Below, piece after piece: positions 1-9,050 of a stretch of 64,000 nucleotides of DNA. The translations under genes were made by a program, and so were the position numbers. Location of the stretch: positions 1-64,000 of the forward strand of contig JAHZHZ010000007.1 in assembly GCA_019419995.1 (NCBI GenBank), read 5' to 3'. Source of the DNA: Clostridiales bacterium. Its GTDB lineage: Bacteria > Bacillota > Clostridia > Christensenellales > Aristaeellaceae. Within the stretch, counting starts at the first letter, position 1. Each line of letters opens with the position of its first letter. The notes beneath the pieces are model-generated. The model had not been told where the DNA came from. It did no database searches and was given only the letters and a program-made list of their open reading frames with translations.

Positions 1-3000
1 GAAACAATTCTCGTTCCTCATCGTAGAGAACCGCCAGGTCCATTCCCCGGCTGAGGTTTTCCATGCGCGAAGACAATTCGCTGTCCGCATTTCTGATTGC
101 CCGGGCGCACAATAACAGCGCTCCTGCCAGGTTACCGCTGTCCACTGCGGAAACATAGCGAGGTCTCAGCGGAGAAAGGCTCTCAATATCGTACCAATTA
201 TACAGCTGTCCCCGCCACTTTTCCAGGCTTTCCAGCGTATCCATGGTGGCGTGCATGCGCGCAAGCATATCTCCCTGGGATAAAAATCCCAGTTCCCTGG
301 CAGAGAGACAAGCCATGAGATACAGCCCAATATTTGTGGGCGAAGTGCGCGGAGAAACGCCTACCGGAGGGTCTATCTGCACATTATCCGGAGGCAGACC
401 ATTTCCCTGACGTGGCACATAGGTTTCAAAGAAATGCCAGGTGCGCTGCGCAATTTCATTGAGCAGTGAAAGTTGCCGGGAATTAAGATTTGAACGGGCG
501 TCGCTGGGCGTTCGTGCAAGATCATCCGCCCATCCCGCTGCCACCCAGAACAGTGCCGCCAGTGCCAGCACCGCAGGAATCCAGAATGGCCTGAGCAAGC
601 CTGGCAACAGCATCACGGCGGCGATCCGTCCGGGCACTCGGGTCATCTTTCCTCCCCCCGTTGCGTCTGCCGCAGTCACCCAGTCCATCAAATGACGATG
701 GGAAAATGCCAAACGCCACAAAGTTCGCAGGATAGCATCCAAATTACAAGCCGCTACTGCCGGAGAAATGGCCAACTGTAAAAGGGCCGATCGCCACGCC
801 TTCCATCCCCCCCGGCCAAATGCCAACAGCGGATCCAAAAATGCCGACAACAACCCCAGGAAAAATGCTCCCGGTAAATCAAACCACACCGCGTTGATCA
901 ACAGTGCCGTTAAAGCAGGGGCATACAGACTGCGCAACAGGTTGCCTGCAAGTTTCATGCGGTCTACCGCAGCCATCTTAATCTTGGAAAAGAGCACCGG
1001 GAGCAACTGCCAGTCTCCCCGCGTCCAGCGGTTCAGGCGCGTCAGCTCTGCCCCCAGATTGGTAGGACAGCCATCATAGAGCTGCACGTCGTTTAAAAAG
1101 CCTGCACCGCAAAGAATTCCTTCAATTAAATCGTGGCTCAGGATATTTTCATCATTGAGAATGCCCTCCGTCGCCTGGGAAAAGGCGCGGATATCATAAA
1201 TCCCCTTGCCGGCAAAGCAGCCTCTGCCTGTCATATCCTGATAGAAATCCGAAATCGAAACCGGGTAGCTGTCTACCCCACCCTGGCCAGCAGTCAATGA
1301 CACGTAGGCATTTTCATTGGCTTCCGCCGTCAGTTGCATAGCCGGCTGCAATACGGCATAACCCCGCCTGACGCCCTCCAACTCCCGAGACTGATTGAGG
1401 GGATGCAACATGGCACCTACCAGCCGATGAATCGTACCAGGCAGATACTGGGTATCTGCATCCAATGTGACCACATAGCGGTATTCCCGCTGGACCAGTT
1501 TCTGGGCACAGGCACATTCGGCAGCAAAGGCCTCCTGAGCGTCGGATCGACCAAGCAGGAGGGCATTGAGACTCATCATTGCACCGCGCTTACGGTTTTC
1601 GCCCATCCACCGGCCGTCCCTTTCGCGGAATTTCCGTTCCCGATGCAGATAATAATATCGTTCCCGACCAGATTGGGCGTTAAGTTTCATCACTCCTTCC
1701 CGGGCCATATGCAGGATCTGTTCATCTTCCGGGGCATGGGCACACGTTCCATCTCTGTAATCGCCCAACAGCAGGAAATCCAGATTGTCATCCTCTTCCA
1801 GACATCCCAGCGCTTCCATGTGCGCACACATCTCTTGCACACGCCGCACGTTGCTCAACAACACAGGCATGACCACCAGTGTACGGGCGTTGTCCGGAAG
1901 TGACTTTAGCTTGAGTTTTAAAATGCGTGCCGGTTTTATCCACAGGGAATAGAACCTTCCCACCAGATGATTGGCCAATACCCATGCGATGGGAATGGCG
2001 CCAATTGCCAATGGAGGAAATGAAATGGCCCAAGCAGACAGAACCAGAATCACCAGAGATACGCCTGAAAGCAACAATACGCTCAGACTTCCACTCGCAT
2101 CCGGAACATATTTGTAAGGCATCTCAGCCCCAAGCGCTCTGCAAAGCTCCTGGCGTCCTGTGTCCTCCACAAAATACCAGCAAACTGTAGAACGCGGATC
2201 TTCCAGGCCATGTTGTTCCACACTGTTGCGGGCCAACGCCAGGGACTGACGCACCACATGACCCTCTTCCAATTTCAGCTTTGCAGAAAGCTTGGCCAGT
2301 TCCCTGCGCACCTGCGCCCGGGACGCACCATCCATGGCGGGATAGACATCAGCTGGATCTTCACAAAGTTCCTGCTCGCACGCGGACAACTGTTCAAAGC
2401 ATTTTTGCCAGTTTATTTTTTCCAGCATTCTGCGCAAATCCATCAAATTTTCCAGGCGCAAACAATTATCTGCCTCAATTCGATGGGCGCGCTCCAAGAC
2501 CCAGCTTTCCCGCTGCCCACACCGCTCAATGAGGCGATGAACCCGGTTATGCAGTTCCGGTTGTTCCAATTCCGCACTGTATTGAAGGGCGCGCTCCAAA
2601 AATGCCTCGTCGCAACAGGAACCGGGGGTCCTGCGCCCCGATGACTGGAGCCATTCTTCCGCCATTTTTCTTGACCGCACAAATCTACGGACATCCTGCA
2701 CAGCGCCCTCAAGAGCCTCGCACAGCGCAATCTGAAGTGCAGGAAGAAGCAATTGAATTTCCTCCATGGTCATGGGCCGCCCGGCTTCAAAGGCGCCCAC
2801 CCCATTGATCAGGCGATCCTGGGTAAGTTTCCACTCCCCTCCGCTAACCAGTGACCGTGCCAGTGCAAGCACTCGCACCTTCCCACGGGCAGACGGCGCC
2901 TGAATCCTTCTGTATGCCTGGGCCTGTTGCAAGCATGCCTCAATGAGTCCTGAGTCTGCTTTGAGACGGCGCAGGGCTTCATCTCCATCTTCCATTTCCT

Positions 3001-3175
3001 GAATCTGGCGCATATGCCGTTCCAACGCCATAGCGCAAGTTGCACTCAGGCGCATAGCTGAACGGCCATCCGGGCGCATGCCTGCGCCCAGAGCGCGCAG
3101 CCGACGATTGATGCCCTCGTCGTCTATGGCGCCGCTACGCCCAATCAGATTGGAGTATCCGAGAAATCGGTTCAT
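1..3175 (-). CDS. Cyclic beta-1,2-glucan synthase-like protein (GT84 / glycoamylase-like), 5' part, runs off left edge
   Basis: About 1,058 residues of an open reading frame that starts at ATG 3175 (AGGAGG seven bases upstream) and has no stop before the window edge. It begins with a soluble, mostly helical region of about 350 residues. A hydrophobic pair follows at about 360-395, then a glycosyltransferase block with a DAD motif (TLDADTQYLP) near residue 570. More membrane segments lie near 745-775 and 850-885. A glycoamylase-like start (NIGLYLMACLSARELGF) comes after residue 890. This order matches NdvB/ChvB-type cyclic beta-1,2-glucan synthases, where a GH94 phosphorylase domain would follow outside the window. 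The family polymerises UDP-glucose at the membrane and cyclises the product. Substrate and product are inferred here, because the C-terminal half is not visible. Confidence 0.8.
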   Translation of the reverse strand, partial: MNRFLGYSNLIGRSGAIDDEGINRRLRALGAGMRPDGRSAMRLSATCAMALERHMRQIQEMEDGDEALRRLKADSGLIEACLQQAQAYRRIQAPSARGKVRVLALARSLVSGGEWKLTQDRLINGVGAFEAGRPMTMEEIQLLLPALQIALCEALEGAVQDVRRFVRSRKMAEEWLQSSGRRTPGSCCDEAFLERALQYSAELEQPELHNRVHRLIERCGQRESWVLERAHRIEADNCLRLENLMDLRRMLEKINWQKCFEQLSACEQELCEDPADVYPAMDGASRAQVRRELAKLSAKLKLEEGHVVRQSLALARNSVEQHGLEDPRSTVCWYFVEDTGRQELCRALGAEMPYKYVPDASGSLSVLLLSGVSLVILVLSAWAISFPPLAIGAIPIAWVLANHLVGRFYSLWIKPARILKLKLKSLPDNARTLVVMPVLLSNVRRVQEMCAHMEALGCLEEDDNLDFLLLGDYRDGTCAHAPEDEQILHMAREGVMKLNAQSGRERYYYLHRERKFRERDGRWMGENRKRGAMMSLNALLLGRSDAQEAFAAECACAQKLVQREYRYVVTLDADTQYLPGTIHRLVGAMLHPLNQSRELEGVRRGYAVLQPAMQLTAEANENAYVSLTAGQGGVDSYPVSISDFYQDMTGRGCFAGKGIYDIRAFSQATEGILNDENILSHDLIEGILCGAGFLNDVQLYDGCPTNLGAELTRLNRWTRGDWQLLPVLFSKIKMAAVDRMKLAGNLLRSLYAPALTALLINAVWFDLPGAFFLGLLSAFLDPLLAFGRGGWKAWRSALLQLAISPAVAACNLDAILRTLWRLAFSHRHLMDWVTAADATGGGKMTRVPGRIAAVMLLPGLLRPFWIPAVLALAALFWVAAGWADDLARTPSDARSNLNSRQLSLLNEIAQRTWHFFETYVPRQGNGLPPDNVQIDPPVGVSPRTSPTNIGLYLMACLSARELGFLSQGDMLARMHATMDTLESLEKWRGQLYNWYDIESLSPLRPRYVSAVDSGNLAGALLLCARAIRNADSELSSRMENLSRGMDLAVLYDEERELF

Positions 3176-3266
3176 ATGCAATCCTCCTGAATGAAAACAT
3201 TCACAGCAGAGGAAGTATGCCCCAAATTCTCCGCTTTCATGCCAAATAATAGCAGGCCTACAGAAT

Positions 3267-3306
3267 AAGAGCCGGATCTCCCATGTATATGGGATATCCG
3301 GCTCTT
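3267..3306 (-). terminator. Terminator downstream of the rsmD-coaD-coiled-coil operon
   Basis: A long inverted repeat with 11-bp outer arms, AAGAGCCGGAT (3267-3277) and its exact complement (3296-3306). The inside also pairs (CCCAT/ATGGG). It sits in the 201-bp gap between the coiled-coil gene ending at 3377 and the glucan synthase start at 3175. The run after the stem on the minus strand is only weakly T-rich, so termination is inferred mainly from stem strength and position. Confidence 0.6.
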
Positions 3307-3376
3307 CACAAAAACAGTTCGCTATTTACAATCGATCCATCAACATTCCATTCAAGCTTGATTTTTCAAAATGCAC

Positions 3377-4021
3377 TCAATCGTTGTCATCGCCCAGCTC
3401 GGAACGACGGCGACGAATAGATTTGCAAGCCTCCGTCAATTCATCTTCCACCGAAGCCAAGAGCTGATAGGCGTCGTGATTGGCCTTTAAGCGCAGCTCA
3501 CTGGCCTCCACTCGAGCATCATTTTTAATAATGCGGGCTTCCTCCCTGGCCTGGCGAACAATTTCATTTTCATCCACCATATGATCCGCCCGATCCTGTG
3601 CATCTGCCAAAATGGCGTGCGCTTCATTTTCCGCGTCCGCAACAATCTGTTCCGCTTCACTCTTTGCCTTTTCCAAGGCGGCATTAGCCCTCATTTCGGC
3701 AGAACTGACTCGGTTCATGGCTGCGGTCTCAGCGTTGCCGAGGATTCGATCCCGCTCAGAGTACATCTGCATGCCATACTGCACGGCGTCAGGCAGATTC
3801 CGCTCCATATCATCAATGATCATCAAGCACTTTTCCGCATCAATGATCTTTTTGTTGGTCAACGGAACATTGGTGCCCGACCGAATGGCTGCACGGATAT
3901 GCTTGAGGAGCTCAAGGAAGTATTTCATATCATCGATATCTTCCCCGCCACCCGTTGGCTGTGCCTCTGCCACAACCTCCTGGTCCTCGTCCTCGTAGAA
4001 CTTTTCCTGATCCCGATCCAT
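3377..4021 (-). CDS. Coiled-coil protein, ATP synthase subunit B/H or DivIVA-like
   Basis: 214 residues, starting at ATG 4021 with AAGGAAGG upstream; the start overlaps the end of coaD. The N-terminus is very acidic. Residues of about 80-190 form a long heptad-like helix rich in Ala, Glu and Arg (for example EAEQIVADAENEAHAILADA), typical of V-type ATPase subunit H, F-type subunit b and DivIVA-like scaffold proteins. No membrane segment, signal peptide or enzymatic motif is visible. Similar coiled-coil proteins are often seen next to coaD in Clostridia, which suggests a conserved but undefined role, perhaps in envelope or division scaffolding. The ATPase-related name reflects only coiled-coil resemblance; no ATPase operon is nearby. 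Confidence 0.65.
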   Translation of the reverse strand: MDRDQEKFYEDEDQEVVAEAQPTGGGEDIDDMKYFLELLKHIRAAIRSGTNVPLTNKKIIDAEKCLMIIDDMERNLPDAVQYGMQMYSERDRILGNAETAAMNRVSSAEMRANAALEKAKSEAEQIVADAENEAHAILADAQDRADHMVDENEIVRQAREEARIIKNDARVEASELRLKANHDAYQLLASVEDELTEACKSIRRRRSELGDDND

Positions 4022-4022
4022 C

Positions 4023-4520
4023 CTAGACCTTCCTTTCCGCATCCGGCGCGGCGCCGTATGCAGCGTATATTTTCTCAACGATCTCCTTCGGCACCATTGC
4101 ATCAATGGGCGCGCCATGCGCCGCGCAGTCCCGCACTATGGTGGAAGAGATCATGCTGTATTCCGGTCTACAGCTGATAAATACCGTTTCCACATTTCCA
4201 ATCCGGCGATTGGCCTCTGCCATCTGCATTTCAAAAACCAGATCGGCCGTATTGCGCAACCCTCGCAATATCACGTCTGCCCCCGCCTGATGCACCACAT
4301 CCACCAACAAACCGGTGGAGGAGATCACCTTCACATTGGGCAAATCCCGGGTAATTTCCGCCAGCATCTCCCGACGTTCCTCGGGAGAAAAGCGGTACGC
4401 TTTTGCGGACTGGGAGAGCACTGCCACGATCAGCTCTTCGAACATCGCCGCTCCCCTGCGGATAATGTCCAAATGCCCCAGCGTAGGGGGCGAGAAGCTG
4501 CCGGCATACACCGCTCTCAT
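4023..4520 (-). CDS. coaD: Pantetheine-phosphate adenylyltransferase
   Basis: Transfers AMP from ATP to 4'-phosphopantetheine, giving dephospho-CoA, the fourth step of CoA synthesis in the cytoplasm. The 165 residues match the family's usual 155-165. The N-terminal nucleotidyltransferase motif YAGSFSPPTLGHLDI carries the (T/H)xGH signature, and the C-terminal ISSTIVR segment is also typical. The ATG at 4520 is preferred because GGAGG lies nine bases upstream; a GTG at 4526 would be only three bases from that site. It lies directly behind rsmD, the usual Firmicutes order, and its stop overlaps the start of the coiled-coil gene. Confidence 0.95.
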   Translation of the reverse strand: MRAVYAGSFSPPTLGHLDIIRRGAAMFEELIVAVLSQSAKAYRFSPEERREMLAEITRDLPNVKVISSTGLLVDVVHQAGADVILRGLRNTADLVFEMQMAEANRRIGNVETVFISCRPEYSMISSTIVRDCAAHGAPIDAMVPKEIVEKIYAAYGAAPDAERKV

Positions 4521-4526
4521 CTGCAC

Positions 4527-5081
4527 TTACCTCCGGCGGACAAATTCAACAACCGTATCGCCATACTGTCGAACATCATACGCATGAAATTCTTCCGGCA
4601 AAACCACCGTGTCACCGCGCCGATGTTCGCAAACAATAATTACCTCCGGAGAGAGCGCCCCGACCGCATCCAAGCGGCTGATCGCATCCCCATAGGCATC
4701 CAGCATCCGATAGGGTGGGTCCAAAAATACCAGATCAAACTGTCGCCCCGCCATGCCCGAAATTGCACTGCGATAATCCGCCTTGACAATGAGCACCCGT
4801 TCGGACAGTTCATCCTTGAGCACGCTCAACGCATTGCGATGGATGACCTCGACAGCCATGCGGGAGTGTTCCACAATCACCGCATGCGCCGCTCCCCGGC
4901 TTAACGCCTCCAGAGCCAACGCCCCCGTACCTCCAAAGAGATCCAGCACCTGGCTGTCAAGAACGCGTCCACTTAATATATTGAACAACGAACCCCTGAT
5001 TTTATCCGAGGTTGGCCGCGTTTCATTCCCCGGTGGAGAAAATAGCGTTCTCCCCCGCGCTTCTCCAGAAATAATGCGCAT
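4527..5081 (-). CDS. rsmD: 16S rRNA (guanine966-N2)-methyltransferase RsmD
   Basis: Methylates N2 of G966 in 16S rRNA using S-adenosylmethionine during 30S assembly. The 184 residues begin MRIISGEARGRTL, the family's usual N-terminus. An SAM-binding motif (VLDLFGGTGALALEAL) is near residue 45-60, and the catalytic FLDPPY motif, characteristic of N-methyltransferases acting on exocyclic amines, is near residue 120. ATG 5081 fits the family start. An in-frame ATG at 5093 would also fit the promoter and cannot be fully excluded. It is first in the rsmD-coaD-coiled-coil operon. Confidence 0.94.
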   Translation of the reverse strand: MRIISGEARGRTLFSPPGNETRPTSDKIRGSLFNILSGRVLDSQVLDLFGGTGALALEALSRGAAHAVIVEHSRMAVEVIHRNALSVLKDELSERVLIVKADYRSAISGMAGRQFDLVFLDPPYRMLDAYGDAISRLDAVGALSPEVIIVCEHRRGDTVVLPEEFHAYDVRQYGDTVVEFVRRR

Positions 5082-5106
5082 AGCATCACCCATGATATTT
5101 GTCAAA

Positions 5107-5135
5107 ATTATATCACAATTCCCTCGAGTTTGCAA
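5107..5135 (-). promoter_or_regulatory. Vegetative promoter of the rsmD operon
   Basis: On the minus strand, TTGCAA (5135-5130), a 17-bp spacer and a perfect TATAAT (5112-5107). Transcription should start near 5100, giving a very short leader to ATG 5081. Confidence 0.7.
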
Positions 5136-5244
5136 ACCTTATTTTCGAATTTCATTCAAAATTTGCGGGCGATGGATCAAAATTCATAAGAAATTTACCT
5201 GATTTTCAGGGCTCTACGCCAAATTTGGCTTTCCCAATGCAGTT

Positions 5245-6360
5245 TTATGCATTTTCATCCATGGATTCGTACACCCGGCGCACTCTGGGAGAAAAGCCCA
5301 ACATGATTTCATAGGGAATGGTGCCCGCCAGAGTCGCCAACTCATCCGGGGTAATCCGCTCATCCCCCTGTCTTCCCATGAGCACCACTTCGCTGTCCAT
5401 GTCCGCCTGGGGCACATCCGTGACATCCAACATAAGCATATCCATGCACACGTTGCCCACAATTTTCACCCGCTTGCCACAAACCAGCGCACAAGCCCGG
5501 TTGGACAAGAGGCGGGGATATCCGTCTCCGTAACCTATAGGTACCGTCATAATCCGGCTGTCCCTCTGTGCCACAAATGTACGGCCATACCCTACACTAT
5601 CCCCGTTCCGAATATTTTCAATTCGAATAGGACGACTGCAAAGCGTTTGGGCGTAGGCCATTTTACCCTCCATGCCGGGAACCAGCGTACCATATAGGCC
5701 GATTCCCGCACGAATCATATCATGCTGATACGCCGGATTCAACATGGCAGAAGTCGCAGCCGCATGCGCAATGGGAGAAAAGCCTGCGTTGCGCGCCCTG
5801 GCGATTGCGTGACAGAAAATCTCATCCTGCCGGCGCGTAAATTCCGGATCGCTTTCCGCTACGCAAAAGTGCGTAAAGATCCCTTCCATTTCCACATTCG
5901 GGCAGCAGGTGCGCCAGTGATCGAGCATGCGGTCGAGACCATCTTCTCCCCGCACACCGATGCGGGACATGCCGGAATCCACCTTTAAATGTGCCTTTGC
6001 ACGGGTGCCCACCTCCCGGGCGATCTTTTCAAGCGCGTCCAGCATCCACACTTCGTATACCGCATGGGCACAATTGGCTTCTACTGCCTCCCGCAGGGAA
6101 TCTTCCGTGCCGCCACCCAGAATGAGCACCGGCGCTTCAATTCCTCCGGCACGCAGCTGGGTTGCTTCCTCTGAAATAGCCACCGCGAAGGCGTCTGCTC
6201 CCGCTCGAAGCATCACACGCGCCGCGTTCACAGCTCCATGGCCATAGGCATCGGCCTTCACTACGCACATCATCTTTACATGGCCAGGAACCATTGAGCG
6301 AATGATCCGGGCGTTTTCATAGAGCGCACGCTCTGAAATTCTCATTACGGTTGTACGCAT
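5245..6360 (-). CDS. alr: Alanine racemase
   Basis: PLP-dependent interconversion of L- and D-alanine for peptidoglycan (and possibly spore germination control). The 371 residues carry the PLP lysine motif VVKADAYGHG (K35), the barrel with GIGLYG, and the second catalytic Tyr region in the C-terminal beta domain (SVGYGRTF). Length is typical. ATG 6360 is taken; an internal ATG at 6345 lacks a ribosome site. It faces away from the DUF624 gene and is transcribed towards rsmD, with about 160 bp of non-coding DNA between the two. The stop at 5245 is intact. Confidence 0.95.
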   Translation of the reverse strand: MRTTVMRISERALYENARIIRSMVPGHVKMMCVVKADAYGHGAVNAARVMLRAGADAFAVAISEEATQLRAGGIEAPVLILGGGTEDSLREAVEANCAHAVYEVWMLDALEKIAREVGTRAKAHLKVDSGMSRIGVRGEDGLDRMLDHWRTCCPNVEMEGIFTHFCVAESDPEFTRRQDEIFCHAIARARNAGFSPIAHAAATSAMLNPAYQHDMIRAGIGLYGTLVPGMEGKMAYAQTLCSRPIRIENIRNGDSVGYGRTFVAQRDSRIMTVPIGYGDGYPRLLSNRACALVCGKRVKIVGNVCMDMLMLDVTDVPQADMDSEVVLMGRQGDERITPDELATLAGTIPYEIMLGFSPRVRRVYESMDENA

Positions 6361-6445
6361 GCCTGCACCTGCTTTCCAAATGTATTTTATGCAATTTCAA
6401 GTCAAATTCTCATTTGATTTGTCAAAATATTCGATCATGAACTTC

Positions 6446-6473
6446 ATTATAACATCTTTTAAGTTGATTTCAA
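6446..6473 (-). promoter_or_regulatory. Promoter of alr
   Basis: Minus strand TTGAAA (6473-6468), 16-bp spacer, TATAAT (6451-6446). The roughly 85-base leader contains a short inverted repeat (TCAAAT-TCTC-ATTTGA, near 6402-6417) that could be an operator; no binding protein can be named. Confidence 0.6.
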
Positions 6474-6491
6474 GACGTCGCCAACGTTTGC

Positions 6492-6520
6492 TTGCAAAAT
6501 ACAACTTCCACGTGTATACT
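6492..6520 (+). promoter_or_regulatory. Promoter of the DUF624-U32 gene pair
   Basis: TTGCAA (6492-6497), 17-bp spacer, TATACT (6515-6520), about 28 bases before the ATG at 6549, which has GGAGG at good spacing. Confidence 0.65.
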
Positions 6521-6548
6521 AAATTGGGATTGAAGTTGGAGGTGTTCC

Positions 6549-7466
6549 ATGGCTTTTCGCGATTTTTTCAATCATTACTTCTACGGGAAACCCGGTCAGC
6601 GGGATTATACCGAAGCAGACCTGCCCAAAAACCGACTTGAACTCTTTGGAACGGTGCTGCGCGTGCGTCTCGGAAGTATGGTGGGCTTGAATCTGGTGTA
6701 TTTGATTTGCTGGTTGCCTGCCATAGGCTGGAGTTTTCTAAACCTCCTGCAATTCTGGCATGGCAGCCTCCTTGCGCCGGAAAATTTTGGCGCCTACCTG
6801 GAAAGCCTGCTCTTTACCTATTTTTTAATCCTGGCTCCATTGGTCGCCATCACGGGACCTTTTAACGTTGGAATAAGCTACGTATTGCGCAACTGGGCGC
6901 GAGATGAACACAGCTTCGCCTTTTCGGATGCCTGGTCCGCCGTAAAGGCCAACTGGAAACAGGGATTGCTCTATGGCATCCTCAGCGGCATTGCTCCACT
7001 GATCGCCTTTATTGCCATTGATTTCTATTCAGATTTGGCCAACGTCACCCCACTTGCCATCCTACCCATGGCCGTGACGCTGATCGCAGCAGTGATCTGG
7101 TTTCTTTCCTCCCCCATCCTACCGACAATGATTGTCACTTACCGGCAGAGTTTTCCCGGAATCGTGAAAAATGGTATTCTGATGAGCCTGGCGGCTCTCC
7201 CTCGGGCCCTGGCATTGCGTCTGCTGACTTTGGCCCTTCCCTTGCTGTTGGTAATCAGCGCTCTGTTTTTTCCGTCTGTTCTTAACTGGCTGGGACCTGT
7301 CGTGCTGGTGCTCTATACCCTAATTGGGATCACCTTCAACAAGTTGATCTGGGCCAGCCATGCCAACGCCCTGTGCGAGAAATACCTCAATTCAAAGATT
7401 CACGGTGCTCGCGTAAATATTGGATTGCAAAGCCAACACAAAGTCGAGGAAGACAATGAACGTTAA
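6549..7466 (+). CDS. YesL-like DUF624 integral membrane protein
   Basis: 305 residues. After a soluble start (MAFRDFFNHYFYGKPG) there are about six hydrophobic segments, near residues 45-65, 90-115, 135-155, 165-190, 210-235 and 240-265. The N-terminal aromatic stretch and the placement of helices match the DUF624/YesL family of Firmicutes. These proteins are often found near carbohydrate ABC systems, but their function is not established. Here the gene overlaps the start of the U32 gene by 11 bases, so the two are probably cotranscribed and translationally coupled. No catalytic motif is visible. Confidence 0.75.
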   Translation: MAFRDFFNHYFYGKPGQRDYTEADLPKNRLELFGTVLRVRLGSMVGLNLVYLICWLPAIGWSFLNLLQFWHGSLLAPENFGAYLESLLFTYFLILAPLVAITGPFNVGISYVLRNWARDEHSFAFSDAWSAVKANWKQGLLYGILSGIAPLIAFIAIDFYSDLANVTPLAILPMAVTLIAAVIWFLSSPILPTMIVTYRQSFPGIVKNGILMSLAALPRALALRLLTLALPLLLVISALFFPSVLNWLGPVVLVLYTLIGITFNKLIWASHANALCEKYLNSKIHGARVNIGLQSQHKVEEDNER

Positions 7467-8676
7467 TTATGAATTGCTTGCCCCCGCCGGGGACATGGAA
7501 TGTCTGCGTACTGCCCTGCGCTTTGGTGCGGATGGGGTGTACGTAGGGGGACCAATGCTACAGCTTCGTGCAGGAAATGTGGGGTTTTCCTTGGAAACCC
7601 TTGCTCAGGCCGCCCAGGAGGTTCACGCTCAACGCAAAAAACTATATGTGACGGTCAATGCCTTTGCCTCCAATCAGGAAGTAGACGCCGCAAAAGATTA
7701 CGTGCAGGCGCTGGAGCAAATCGGTGCGGACGCCGTGATTGTATCGGATCTGGGGCTCATTGCCGCCATCCGGCGCGCTGCCCCCAATTTAGAATTACAT
7801 GTAAGCACTCAGGCCAACTGCCTCAATTATGCCGCCGCCCTGGCTTACCATGATATGGGTGCAAAGCGGGTGGTCCTCGGGCGGGAAATGTCTCTGGAAG
7901 AAATTCGCCAACTGCGCCAGCGCATTCCAGCGGATATGGATTTGGAGGCTTTTGTTCACGGCGCCATGTGCATGTCCTACTCTGGACGCTGCATGATCAG
8001 CGGCTATCTGACCTCCCGGAGCGCCAATAAGGGAGTCTGCACCCAATCCTGCCGGTGGAAATACCACCTGATGGAGGAAACTCGCCCGGGAGAATATTTC
8101 CCAATTGAGGAAGACGAGCGGGGCACCACCATTCTCAGCTCCTTTGACCTCAACTGCATGGATTTTGTGGATCAAATTATGGAGGCAGGCGTCTATTCCA
8201 TGAAACTGGAAGGACGGATGAAATCTCCATTTTATGTAGCCACAGTCACTGGGGCCTACAGGCGGCGCATTGATGCCATTTTAAAAGGCACTGCCAGCGA
8301 TGCACATACCGCTCTTCTTCATAGGGAACTGTGCTCCGCCAGTCACCGGCCCTATGCCTCCGGCTTTTATTTCGGCGCCATGAAGCGCCACGCGCCGGAT
8401 GACGGGATCTATTTACAGGATACCACCTTCGTAGGAACCATATGCCGGACAGAGGGTTCGCGCATCGCCGTAGAACTGCGAAACCGAATCTTTGAAGGCG
8501 ATCTCATAGAAGTGCTCTCTCCCGACAGCCTGGGCCAGCAGTTTATCGCCCATGCTTTGGAAGACAGCAGCGGCGACAGGGTGACAGCCGCTACCCGTCC
8601 GGGAGAAGTCTACACGATGGAATGTGACGCACAGGTAGCAGTGGGCGATCTGCTTCGGATACGCAAAGCGAGCTAA
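7456..8676 (+). CDS. U32 family protein, likely tRNA U34 hydroxylation (TrhP-like)
   Basis: 406 residues, starting at ATG 7456 with GAGGAAG upstream and overlapping the previous gene. It begins YELLAPAGDMECLRTALRFGADGVYVGG. The family signature follows near residue 170-190 (AFVHGAMCMSYSGRCMIS), with further Cys in GVCTQSC. U32 proteins were once called collagenase-like peptidases. Members of this length (YrrO/TrhP-type, YegQ-type) are now linked to prephenate-dependent 5-hydroxyuridine formation at position 34 of tRNA. The tRNA role is inferred from family knowledge; a second, longer U32 gene lies at 14820. The short C-terminal beta-barrel is complete. Confidence 0.85.
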   Translation: MNVNYELLAPAGDMECLRTALRFGADGVYVGGPMLQLRAGNVGFSLETLAQAAQEVHAQRKKLYVTVNAFASNQEVDAAKDYVQALEQIGADAVIVSDLGLIAAIRRAAPNLELHVSTQANCLNYAAALAYHDMGAKRVVLGREMSLEEIRQLRQRIPADMDLEAFVHGAMCMSYSGRCMISGYLTSRSANKGVCTQSCRWKYHLMEETRPGEYFPIEEDERGTTILSSFDLNCMDFVDQIMEAGVYSMKLEGRMKSPFYVATVTGAYRRRIDAILKGTASDAHTALLHRELCSASHRPYASGFYFGAMKRHAPDDGIYLQDTTFVGTICRTEGSRIAVELRNRIFEGDLIEVLSPDSLGQQFIAHALEDSSGDRVTAATRPGEVYTMECDAQVAVGDLLRIRKAS

Positions 8677-8679
8677 AAA

Positions 8680-8713
8680 GGGGTTCCCCGGCAAATTTTG
8701 CCGAAAAACCCCC
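8680..8713 (-). terminator. Terminator between U32 gene and spore-protein gene, probably bidirectional
   Basis: GGGGTT/AACCCC outer arms with an inner CGGCAAA/TTTGCCG-like stem. On the minus strand the stem is followed by TTTTT (the complement of 8675-8679), so it best serves the spore-protein gene ending at 8749. It also closes the plus-strand U32 unit. Confidence 0.7.
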
Positions 8714-8748
8714 TCGATTCGCCAATGGCGAATCCTGATAAACGTCCT

Positions 8749-8949
8749 TTAGCGGTTGCCGCTCATGGCGCGCTCCTGCGCCTCGATCATCTTGCGGACC
8801 ATGTTGCCGCCGATGTGGCCGGCATCCTTGGAAGCCAGCTGGCCGTTGTAGTCCTTGTTGAGGGTGATTCCCAGTTCGTTGGCAACTTCCTGCTTCATGT
8901 TGGCCATGGCCTGACGGGCCTCGGGCACGTTGATCTTGTTATAGCTCAT
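8749..8949 (-). CDS. Alpha/beta-type small acid-soluble spore protein
   Basis: 66 residues, ATG 8949 with AAGGAGA six bases upstream. It carries both SASP signatures: the germination-protease region MKQEVANELGI and the DNA-binding region KDAGHIGGNMVRKMIEAQ. Such proteins coat spore DNA, shift it toward A-form, protect it from UV and heat, and are degraded at germination by the GPR protease, which would cut within the Glu-Val-Ala region. The gene lies 101 bp after a second SASP gene in the same orientation. Expression from a forespore sigma factor is expected, but I could not read a convincing sigma-G promoter. Confidence 0.93.
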   Translation of the reverse strand: MSYNKINVPEARQAMANMKQEVANELGITLNKDYNGQLASKDAGHIGGNMVRKMIEAQERAMSGNR

Positions 8950-9050
8950 TTTTGTTCTCCTTTTTCTTCTGCGGAATTCTCCGCAATTTTGATTTGACTC
9001 GCTGCGCTCTCCCCATTTATATGGGATTTCCACGCAGATCAGGAATGAAA

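Noticed and set aside
1334..1903. 189-residue plus-strand open frame at the left end
   Set aside because: Opposite the glucan synthase-like gene, which is open throughout on the minus strand but has no stop within the window.
9005..9046. Hairpin between the two spore-protein genes as a terminator
   Set aside because: The stem is short and is not followed by a T-run on either strand.
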